Part shown: positions 1 to 5,154 of the stretch, piece by piece
How the letters are laid out: the number at the start of each line of letters is the position of its first letter
Numbering within the stretch: the stretch's first letter is position 1
Assembly: GCA_903932805.1 (NCBI GenBank)
Contig: CAIZHO010000441.1
Location: forward strand, 1-6,048
Origin: an uncultured Roseiflexaceae bacterium
Lineage (GTDB): Bacteria > Chloroflexota > Chloroflexia > Chloroflexales > Roseiflexaceae
DNA length: 6,048 nucleotides
Direction of reading: 5' to 3'
The notes under the pieces: generated by a model
The model's input: the letters and a program-made list of their open reading frames with translations, nothing else
Database searches by the model: none
Told to the model about the DNA's origin: nothing
Position numbers and translations under genes: made by a program

Positions 1-430
1 GACTATCCAACTGCCACGCTCGCACCCCAATAGCAATGAGCGTCACTGCACCGACTGCCCCATACCAGGTAACGTTTGACCGGACGGTCTGCGCACGCGT
101 ACGGAGTCGCTGCCAGAGCGCCGGGAGGTAGGGGATCAGGACTGCTGCAATACACGCCAACCAACTCACGACTTGCGGCCATATCAGCGGTGGAGCGATC
201 TCTTGGGTGATCATACCCATAACAATAGTTGAACAGACAGCGCCACCCATACGAAGCCAGTTGTTTTGCCATACATACCCTGCCACAACGACGAACATGG
301 TAACAAACAACAGCGGTGCAAGCATGGGGGTCTCGGACCAGTGCGCCACAATCGCCAACCACCCCATGACAGGGACCAACAGGATAAGCGGGAGATTGTG
401 CCTGTGCAGGTAGTACGTGATGGAGTGCAT
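1..430 (-). CDS. Multi-pass membrane protein, possible GT39-like glycosyltransferase (3' end off window)
   Basis: The frame is open from an ATG at 430 to the left edge, giving 143 residues without a stop. The product is strongly hydrophobic. Likely membrane segments lie near residues 13-30, 35-54, 61-77, 84-103 and 121-138, with a basic loop (WQRLRTRAQTVR, about 106-117) before the last one. That last segment ends in RAWQLDS (137-143), which resembles the end of the first helix of GT39/PMT-type membrane glycosyltransferases. If so, the four preceding helices are an N-terminal extension and the catalytic acidic motif lies outside the window. The start is supported by GAGGT four bases upstream, although the same frame stays open back to an ATG at 580, with GTG codons at 514 and 508. 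It lies 124 bp downstream of the co-oriented glycosyltransferase gene, which fits a surface-glycan role. That it is a membrane protein is fairly sure; the glycosyltransferase assignment is inference from one short motif. Confidence 0.65.
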   Translation of the reverse strand, partial: MHSITYYLHRHNLPLILLVPVMGWLAIVAHWSETPMLAPLLFVTMFVVVAGYVWQNNWLRMGGAVCSTIVMGMITQEIAPPLIWPQVVSWLACIAAVLIPYLPALWQRLRTRAQTVRSNVTWYGAVGAVTLIAIGVRAWQLDS

Positions 431-434
431 GGTG

Positions 435-439
435 ACCTC
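435..439 (-). promoter_or_regulatory. Ribosome binding site GAGGT for the left-edge membrane protein
   Basis: On the minus strand the sequence reads GAGGTCACCATG, a GAGGT core four bases before the ATG at 430. The spacing is short but acceptable. It favours this ATG over the in-frame ATG at 580 and the GTG codons at 514 and 508, where no clear Shine-Dalgarno sequence is seen. Confidence 0.45.
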
Positions 440-554
440 AAAGAACGTGAACGATGATGACCGCGAACGGATGTTGTGGAGTGCTGTCCGGTCATCAATG
501 ATTGACACTGCCACCGTAGCATACGACCAGCAGAGGACTCGAACGTGACCTGCG

Positions 555-1289
555 TCACCGGTACGCTGCGAGCAGCGCATCACGGGTTTGCATTTTCGCT
601 GCACGAAGGTCTGCAGCATCCCACTCGTACGATGTGCAAAAGAAGTGCTTGACCAATATATCTGAACTCACTCGATGATGCATGCCGTGTGTGAGCATCA
701 CCTGTGTCATCAATTTGCAGGTATCGAGGTACTCATCGCGCTCTGGATAGTGACGCACGTACGTCCCCATCCCCACACAGGCGAGGACGGTGCGAAAAAG
801 CGGGGTGTTTTTGATGACCGCACAGGCAGGATGCAGGCGCGCATCGCAGATGTCGGGATTTGCAGCACGCGCCTCGGGTGGAACTTCAGTTTGACCATCC
901 CACGATGGTGCGACCCCAATTGCCCAAGCCTGTGGATCGTCTGCCAATTGAGTAATCATACGCGGAATGGTTTGGTGTTGTGTAAAGACAATATCAGCAT
1001 CAAACAGCACGACATACAGACTGTCGGGGAATGCCGTTATAGCGCGCTGCAAGAGCGCTCCGTGACTGACATGTTGGGTATCTGTGGTATAGCCGGATTG
1101 TTGGATTGGAGTGCCGCGTGACTGTGCATACGCATACACGCTGGCTGTGTCGTCCATGGACGCATTATCGTAGAGTGTCCAGTGGTCGATACACTGATCC
1201 GCATGGGTTGCATCGAACGAACGTAACATGAGTTCCATATATTTCGATGTGTTGTGATTACAGCAGACTGCGCTGATTGGTCCGTGCAT
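555..1289 (-). CDS. Glycosyltransferase, GT-A fold, family 2-like
   Basis: A 244-residue soluble protein without signal peptide or membrane segment. It opens with a short beta strand and NHNTSKYMELMLRSF (11-25). LYDNASMDDT (39-48) follows, matching the nucleotide-sugar-binding segment usually seen as vvDNgS.D.T in family 2 enzymes. VVLFDADIVF (93-102) carries a DxD motif at 97-99, the expected metal and nucleotide-diphosphate ligand. HPACAVIKNTPLFR (153-166) fits the acceptor side of the fold, and KHFFCTSYEW (214-223) offers a late histidine that could complete metal binding. The length suits a single GT-A domain with no membrane anchor. The expected reaction is transfer of a sugar from a nucleotide donor to a surface glycan or lipid carrier; donor and acceptor cannot be read from the sequence. 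The start has GGAG seven bases upstream. The gene probably shares a transcript with the membrane protein downstream. Confidence 0.85.
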   Translation of the reverse strand: MHGPISAVCCNHNTSKYMELMLRSFDATHADQCIDHWTLYDNASMDDTASVYAYAQSRGTPIQQSGYTTDTQHVSHGALLQRAITAFPDSLYVVLFDADIVFTQHQTIPRMITQLADDPQAWAIGVAPSWDGQTEVPPEARAANPDICDARLHPACAVIKNTPLFRTVLACVGMGTYVRHYPERDEYLDTCKLMTQVMLTHGMHHRVSSDILVKHFFCTSYEWDAADLRAAKMQTRDALLAAYR

Positions 1290-1295
1290 GTATCC

Positions 1296-1300
1296 ACTCC
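1296..1300 (-). promoter_or_regulatory. Ribosome binding site GGAGT of the glycosyltransferase gene
   Basis: The minus strand reads GGAGTGGATACATG, placing a GGAG core about seven bases before the ATG at 1289. This supports that start codon for the glycosyltransferase. Confidence 0.6.
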
Positions 1301-1339
1301 ATTCAGTAGTTGCACATAGCGAGAAAACTTATTTCGTGA

Positions 1340-1357
1340 GCACCTGAGGTACGGTGC
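1340..1357. repeat. Short inverted repeat in the divergent intergenic region
   Basis: GCACC at 1340-1344 is complementary to GGTGC at 1353-1357. Between and overlapping them, ACCTGAGGT (1342-1350) is itself a nine-base palindrome around a central G. It lies between two divergently transcribed units, where an operator would be expected. The arms are short, so chance occurrence cannot be excluded, and there is no T-tract that would make it a terminator. Confidence 0.25.
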
Positions 1358-1444
1358 GACTGTAGTGCCTGCATCGTCTCGTGCGACATGTGTGAATGCC
1401 CCATCCTAACATATCCACTCGCCGCAAACCCACAAACGGTAACC

Positions 1445-1450
1445 TATAAT
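1445..1450 (+). promoter_or_regulatory. Probable -10 box (TATAAT) of the alaX operon
   Basis: A perfect TATAAT consensus lies 26 bases before the chosen alaX start, which predicts transcription beginning near 1457. No convincing -35 hexamer (TTGACA-like) appears 16-18 bases upstream, and there is no extended TGn element, so the promoter may depend on an activator or an alternative sigma factor, or the match may be accidental. If it is real, the ATG at 1453 would fall at or before the transcription start, which argues for translation from 1477. Confidence 0.45.
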
Positions 1451-1464
1451 ACATGCAACAGAAA

Positions 1465-1469
1465 GAGAG
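1465..1469 (+). promoter_or_regulatory. Ribosome binding site (GAGAG) deciding the alaX start
   Basis: AAAGAGAG ends seven bases before the ATG at 1477, an ideal spacing. The upstream in-frame ATG at 1453 has only the TATAAT region before it and no purine-rich site. This places the protein start at 1477 and makes the leader about 20 bases long. Confidence 0.5.
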
Positions 1470-1476
1470 CCCATCC

Positions 1477-2193
1477 ATGACCACATTGCTTTATCACAGC
1501 GACGCATATTTGCGCACCTGCACCGCCACCGTCACCGACCACAGCACCGAAGGCATCGGTGTCATCCTTGATCAAACAATCGCCTACTGCACCAGCGGCG
1601 GTCAACCGCATGATACCGGCACGTTACATGCTGATGGGCAGGAGTACGCCATCAGCGAGGTCAAAAAAACTGCTGACGGCGTTGTGCATCTGCTCACAGG
1701 CGAATCACGACCCGCCGTTGGCGCTGCGGTCACCGTGACCATCGATTGGGAACGCCGCTACCGGCTGATGCGTACGCACACCGCCATGCACCTCCTGTGC
1801 GGCGTGGTCTTCCGTGATTATGGTGCCTTGGTGACCGGTGGCAACATGGATGTCGATGAAGGCCGCTTGGACTTCGAAATAAGCGACTTTAGCCCAGAAC
1901 TGGCCCAAAAAATCGTCGATGCGGTCAACGTCGAAGTCGCCGCGGACCGTCCCCTCGAGGTCAATATTTTGCCCCGTGCCGAGGCATTTGCTATCCCCGA
2001 CCTGATCCGCACCAAAATCAATCTGCTCCCCGAAGGGATCAGCGAGATACGAACCGTCAATATCGTTGGGCTCGATTTGCAGGCGGACGGCGGCACCCAT
2101 GTCGCACGCACATCTGAAGTGGGCACGGTGACGTTGCTCAAGACCCGCAGCAAAGGCGCGACCAACAAACGGATCATCGTGGGCTTGGTATGA
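1477..2193 (+). CDS. alaX: Alanyl-tRNA editing protein AlaX (AlaX-M type, trans-editing deacylase)
   Basis: A 238-residue free-standing relative of the alanyl-tRNA synthetase editing domain. Such enzymes hydrolyse tRNA(Ala) mischarged with serine (and in some members glycine) in the cytoplasm. The N-terminal beta-barrel part contains LDQTIAYCTSGGQPHDTGTL (31-50), the glycine-rich signature of AlaX-M and AlaRS proteins. The zinc and catalytic motif HTAMH (101-105) follows in a typical MRTHTAMHLL context. The C-terminal SAD segment has ADGGTHVARTSEVG (203-216). There the position that is cysteine in the CGGTH motif of AlaRS is aspartate (Asp204), so the zinc site would be His101, His105, Asp204 and His208 if metal is bound. 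The length fits the medium class, about 240 residues, without the C-terminal extension of AlaX-L. The start at 1477 gives MTTLLYHSDAYL, the usual beginning of the family, and is preferred to 1453. Its stop overlaps the next start as ATGA, so translation is probably coupled. Confidence 0.92.
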   Translation: MTTLLYHSDAYLRTCTATVTDHSTEGIGVILDQTIAYCTSGGQPHDTGTLHADGQEYAISEVKKTADGVVHLLTGESRPAVGAAVTVTIDWERRYRLMRTHTAMHLLCGVVFRDYGALVTGGNMDVDEGRLDFEISDFSPELAQKIVDAVNVEVAADRPLEVNILPRAEAFAIPDLIRTKINLLPEGISEIRTVNIVGLDLQADGGTHVARTSEVGTVTLLKTRSKGATNKRIIVGLV

Positions 2194-2960
2194 GCGACAG
2201 CAGCATCAATCAATCGATCCAACAACAATTCGGCGCGGTAGCTGCCAATTACACCACCAGTACGGTGCATGCCAGTGGCGCTGATTTGCATGGACTGATT
2301 GCGGCAGCAGCGCTGACCGGCAGCGAACGCGTTATCGACGTCGGCTGCGGCGCGGGTCACGTCACCATCGGGCTAGCCGGGCAGGCTGCTGCGGTGGTGG
2401 CCGTCGATTTGACGCCGGCCATGCTCGCCCAAACCCGCGCTCAGGTTGCTGCCAAGGGCTTGCGCAATGTGACGGTCGAGGCAGCGGATGCCATGCAATT
2501 GCCGTATCCGGATGGTTCATTCGATGTTGCCGTTTCACGCTATGCAGCGCATCATTTCGCTGATCCTTTGTCAGCTCTGCGCGAGATATTCAGGGTCCTC
2601 AAGCCGGGTGGACGGTGGTTGCTGGTGGATGTTGTCTCGCCCGAAGCGCCGATGCCAGACACCTTTCTCAATGCTGTCGAAATCCTGCGTGACCCATCGC
2701 ACGTGCGCGATCACAGCGTCAGCCAATGGCTGGCCATGTACGCAGCAGCGGGCTTTGTCGGTCGGCATGAGCAGACATGGTCGGTACGGCTGGAGTTTAC
2801 CAGCTGGGTCACACGCATGGCGACGCCCGAGCCCGAGGTTGCGCAGTTGCGGCGCATGTTGGGTGCAGCGCCCGAATCGGTCAAGCAAGCACTCGGTATC
2901 GAGGCAGATTGCAGTTTTCATATCCCGGTGGCACTCATCAGCGGTGTGGTGCCACGGTAA
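2190..2960 (+). CDS. Class I SAM-dependent methyltransferase (UbiE/MenG-like group)
   Basis: A 256-residue Rossmann-fold methyltransferase of the Methyltransf_11 type. Motif I is RVIDVGCGAGHV (47-58), which binds S-adenosylmethionine. The acidic residue contacting the ribose is Asp73 in VVAVD (69-73). ADAMQLPYPDGSFDVAV (99-115) covers the adenine-binding acidic motif and beta strand 4, and RVLKPGGR (135-142) is the usual motif before strand 5. The later stretch EILRDPSHVRDHSVSQWL (164-181), followed by AAAGF, is common in bacterial small-molecule methyltransferases of this group. The residues that decide the substrate are not recognisable, and UbiE or MenG function should not be assumed because the gene is not among quinone genes. 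The ATG overlaps the alaX stop (ATGA), and azlC follows after 15 bp. A role in modifying an amino acid or amine handled by the operon is possible but not shown. Confidence 0.9.
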   Translation: MSDSSINQSIQQQFGAVAANYTTSTVHASGADLHGLIAAAALTGSERVIDVGCGAGHVTIGLAGQAAAVVAVDLTPAMLAQTRAQVAAKGLRNVTVEAADAMQLPYPDGSFDVAVSRYAAHHFADPLSALREIFRVLKPGGRWLLVDVVSPEAPMPDTFLNAVEILRDPSHVRDHSVSQWLAMYAAAGFVGRHEQTWSVRLEFTSWVTRMATPEPEVAQLRRMLGAAPESVKQALGIEADCSFHIPVALISGVVPR

Positions 2961-2975
2961 GCAGAAAGTATCGGT

Positions 2976-3698
2976 ATGCAGGCTGAGACAACCGGTCGCT
3001 GGCAGGCGATGCGTCGCGGATTCGTTGCAACGATGATTGTATGGCCAGGGGTGGCGCCGTTTGGGATGGTCTATGCGGTGAGTGCGCTGGCGGCCGGATT
3101 GAGCTTTGCCGAGACGTTGGGGATGTCGCTGATTGTCTTTGCGGGTGCATCGCAGTTCACTGCGGTCGGGTTATTTGCGGCAGGTGCCAACCCGATAAGC
3201 ATTATTGCGGCGACGGCGATTATCAATGCGCGGCATCTGTTGTTGGCGGCCTCGACGGCGTCGTATATTCGGCAGTCGCCCGGCTGGTTGCGGGCAGTGG
3301 TGGCCTTCCAATTGACCGACGAGACATACGCGGTAGGGGTCCAGCAGTTTGAGAAAACCGGCGGGGACGCGTGGTTCCAGTTCGGTGCCAATCTGAGTCT
3401 CTACTTCATTTGGGCGTTGAGCACGGTGATTGGCAGCCTGTTGGGCGCACTGATCCCTGACCCCGCCGGCCTCGGGCTGGATTTGATTTTCCCATTGACG
3501 TTCATCGCTTTCTTGATGCCCATGGTGCGCGACCGTGTCAATCGCTCGGTGGCATTGTTGGCGGCGGGGATTTCGGTGGCGGCGGCGTTGTGGTTGCCGG
3601 GGAGCTGGTATGTGTTGTTGGCAGGATTAATCGGGAGCGCGTTCGGTGCCTGGTTCGCCGTTCTGACGCCGATGCAAGCCCCAAAGGAGCAACCCTGA
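2976..3698 (+). CDS. azlC: AzlC family branched-chain amino acid exporter, large subunit
   Basis: A 240-residue inner-membrane protein of the AzlC family (LIV-E exporter). With AzlD, such proteins export branched-chain amino acids or their analogues. After a short basic N-terminus comes VWPGVAPFGMVYAVSALAAG (22-41). The family hallmarks FAGASQFTAVGLFAAGA (55-71), INARHLLLAAS (83-93) and FQLTDETYAV (111-120) follow, with further hydrophobic segments near 139-160, 168-184, 190-207 and 210-230. The length is typical. The Shine-Dalgarno sequence before the ATG at 2976 is weak (AGAAAG), and an in-frame ATG at 3009 would remove only eleven residues, so the start is slightly uncertain. The TGA overlaps the ATG of the aminotransferase (TGATG). 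The partner azlD is not adjacent but lies one gene further on. The exported compound cannot be read from the sequence. Confidence 0.93.
   Translation: MQAETTGRWQAMRRGFVATMIVWPGVAPFGMVYAVSALAAGLSFAETLGMSLIVFAGASQFTAVGLFAAGANPISIIAATAIINARHLLLAASTASYIRQSPGWLRAVVAFQLTDETYAVGVQQFEKTGGDAWFQFGANLSLYFIWALSTVIGSLLGALIPDPAGLGLDLIFPLTFIAFLMPMVRDRVNRSVALLAAGISVAAALWLPGSWYVLLAGLIGSAFGAWFAVLTPMQAPKEQP
3683..3689 (+). promoter_or_regulatory. Ribosome binding site AAAGGAG deciding the aminotransferase start
   Basis: AAAGGAG within the last codons of azlC lies eight bases before the ATG at 3698. It is a strong site and fixes the aminotransferase start there rather than at in-frame codons further upstream, which lie wholly inside azlC. 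Confidence 0.75.
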
Positions 3699-4828
3699 TG
3701 CGTATTGCTGATTTTGCACTCGAGCGCTATTTCGCGAAGCACGAATTTTCGACCCCACACATTCTCTGTAGTTCTGATATCCAAGGCATGGCGATGCGCG
3801 ATGTGTTGGCCCTTGCCGACGATGATGCGCGCCAGCGTTGGGACGACTTGACCCTCGGCTATACCGAGACCGCCGGGTTGCCTGCGTTGCGTGCCGAAAT
3901 TGCATCGATGTACAGCGGGATTAGCCCCGACGACGTACTGACCTTTGCCGGTGCCGAAGAAGCCGTCTATATCGCTGCCAACGTCCTGCTTGGCCCGGGT
4001 GATCACATGATTACCACCTGGCCCGGGTATCAGTCACTCTACGAAGTAGGCCGCGCGACCGGTGCCGATGTGACGCTGATCGAGCTCAAACCAGAGCAGA
4101 AGTGGAAGCTCGACATCGAGGCATTGCGCCGCGCTGTGCGCCCCAATACGAAGCTTATTCTGCTCAACGTGCCCCACAATCCGACCGGTGCGACGTTGAC
4201 GCACGACGAGTGGCGCACGGTGGTGGACATCGCCGAGGCCGCGGGGGCGTACCTGTTTGCGGACGAAGTCTATCGCCTGCTCGAGTACAACCCGGCAGAT
4301 CGCCTGCCTGCTGCCTGCGAACTCAGCACCCGTGGCTTGAGCCTGGGCGTGATGTCCAAAGCGTTCGGTCTGGCGGGTTTGCGCGTTGGTTGGTTGATTA
4401 TCCGCGATAGTGCACTCCGGGCCCGTATGATGGCCTATAAAGACTACACGACGATCTGTAATTCGGCCCCGTCCGAAATCCTTTCGCTGATTGCGCTGCG
4501 CGCACGGACACGCATGTTGGCACGGAGTCGCTCGATTGTGTTGCGCAACCTGCAGCTCTTTCATCAGTTGTGCATGGACCGCCCGCAACAATTGCGGATG
4601 GTCGCACCACAGGCGGGGAGTGTGGCGTTCCCTGAGTTGCTGGGTGATACGCCGATTGCTGATGCTGCAGACACATTGAAAACACAGCACGGGGTGTTGG
4701 TGTTACCGGCAACGGTCTATGGGTATCCGGGGAACTTCTTTCGCATCGGCTTTGGCAAAGAAGATTTTGATGTCGGTTTGCATAAATTTGCTGCCTACCT
4801 CGACACCCTGCCAGGAGCAACGGCATGA
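3698..4828 (+). CDS. Class I/II (fold-type I) PLP-dependent aminotransferase
   Basis: A 376-residue cytoplasmic enzyme of the aspartate aminotransferase superfamily, probably transferring an amino group from an amino acid. LTLGYTETAGLPALRAEIA (51-69) is the substrate-entry segment. FAGAEEAVYIAANVLLGPGD (83-102) anchors the cofactor phosphate, and WPGYQSLYE (108-116) follows. NVPHNPTG (157-164) has the conserved Asn161, and FADEVYRLL (187-195) has Asp189 and Tyr192, which hold the pyridine ring. MSKAFGLAGLRVGW (219-232) has the Schiff-base Lys221. FFRIGFG (347-353) gives Arg349, expected to bind the substrate carboxylate. The catalytic set is complete. The N-terminus, LERYFAKHEFSTPHILCSSD (8-27), and KDYTTICNSAPSE (248-260) match a widespread uncharacterised bacterial subgroup; VioD-like capreomycidine synthases are distant relatives, but that function should not be assumed. 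The substrate is unknown. The gene overlaps azlC by one base and azlD by four, so it is cotranslated with the exporter. Confidence 0.92.
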   Translation: MRIADFALERYFAKHEFSTPHILCSSDIQGMAMRDVLALADDDARQRWDDLTLGYTETAGLPALRAEIASMYSGISPDDVLTFAGAEEAVYIAANVLLGPGDHMITTWPGYQSLYEVGRATGADVTLIELKPEQKWKLDIEALRRAVRPNTKLILLNVPHNPTGATLTHDEWRTVVDIAEAAGAYLFADEVYRLLEYNPADRLPAACELSTRGLSLGVMSKAFGLAGLRVGWLIIRDSALRARMMAYKDYTTICNSAPSEILSLIALRARTRMLARSRSIVLRNLQLFHQLCMDRPQQLRMVAPQAGSVAFPELLGDTPIADAADTLKTQHGVLVLPATVYGYPGNFFRIGFGKEDFDVGLHKFAAYLDTLPGATA

Positions 4829-5145
4829 GTATTTGGTTGACCTATGTGGGCATGGCGGCGGTGACTTACGCAGCCCGGGCGATCCCGTTGCTGGTGATGC
4901 GCAACAATCCGCCACCATGGTTGGCGTTGTGGCTGCGGTATGTGCCGGCGGCGGTGTTTACGGCATTGGTCGTGCCGGCGTTGGTCACCACGAGTGGGGC
5001 AGCGGGGCGGGTGTTGTCGCTCGGGCCGGCAGTGCTTGCAGGCATCATCGGTGCCTTGGTGGCATGGCGCACCAGCAACGCCATTCTGACGGTCGTCTGC
5101 GGAATGGTATCCTTTTGGGTGATTCGCATGGTAATGGGCGGCTAG
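4825..5145 (+). CDS. azlD: AzlD family branched-chain amino acid exporter, small subunit
   Basis: A 106-residue protein with four short membrane segments (about 3-23, 33-54, 65-81 and 85-103), the size and shape of AzlD, the partner required by AzlC. Family motifs are VTYAARAIPLL (13-23), with the conserved arginine and proline, and LRYVPAAVFTALVVPAL (37-53). The ATG overlaps the aminotransferase stop (ATGA), and AGGAG at 4813-4817 lies seven bases upstream, so it is translated with the gene before it. Usually azlC and azlD are neighbours; here the aminotransferase gene separates them. Its TAG stop is part of the ribosome binding site of the next gene. Confidence 0.92.
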   Translation: MSIWLTYVGMAAVTYAARAIPLLVMRNNPPPWLALWLRYVPAAVFTALVVPALVTTSGAAGRVLSLGPAVLAGIIGALVAWRTSNAILTVVCGMVSFWVIRMVMGG

Positions 5146-5148
5146 GAG
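5144..5148 (+). promoter_or_regulatory. Ribosome binding site AGGAG of the DUF711 gene
   Basis: AGGAG shares bases with the azlD stop (TAGGAG) and lies six bases before the ATG at 5155. It confirms that start and shows the DUF711 gene is directly joined to the operon. Confidence 0.7.
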
Positions 5149-5154
5149 CAGACC

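Noticed and set aside
3..558. Two long minus-strand open frames (3-362 and 211-558) that could be read as genes
   Set aside because: Their products are rich in Cys, Arg and Ser without domain or membrane pattern, and both overlap the hydrophobic frame of the left-edge membrane protein, which has a ribosome binding site. They are shadow frames.
1291..1420. Nine-base direct repeat TATCCACTC at about 1291 and 1412
   Set aside because: One copy covers the ribosome binding site of the glycosyltransferase gene, and only two copies exist. This is too short and too few to call a regulatory or mobile repeat.
1404..1437. Possible minus-strand promoter TTGTGG - 16 - TATGTT for the glycosyltransferase
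   Set aside because: Both boxes deviate from consensus at two or more positions, and matches of this quality are expected by chance in a region of this size.
1453..1476. Upstream ATG at 1453 as the alaX start
   Set aside because: It adds eight residues that are not typical of AlaX, has no ribosome binding site and would lie at the transcription start predicted by the TATAAT at 1445-1450. The ATG at 1477 has GAGAG at seven bases and gives the normal family N-terminus.
3556..3602. G-rich run in azlC that could suggest a G-quadruplex
   Set aside because: The runs are mostly GG pairs within Ala, Gly and Val codons of a membrane protein, and they are explained by coding for hydrophobic residues at high GC.
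3590..3697. Upstream extension of the aminotransferase to 3590
   Set aside because: The extra 36 residues are out-of-frame translation of the azlC 3' end. The ATG at 3698 has a strong AAAGGAG site and gives the normal family length.
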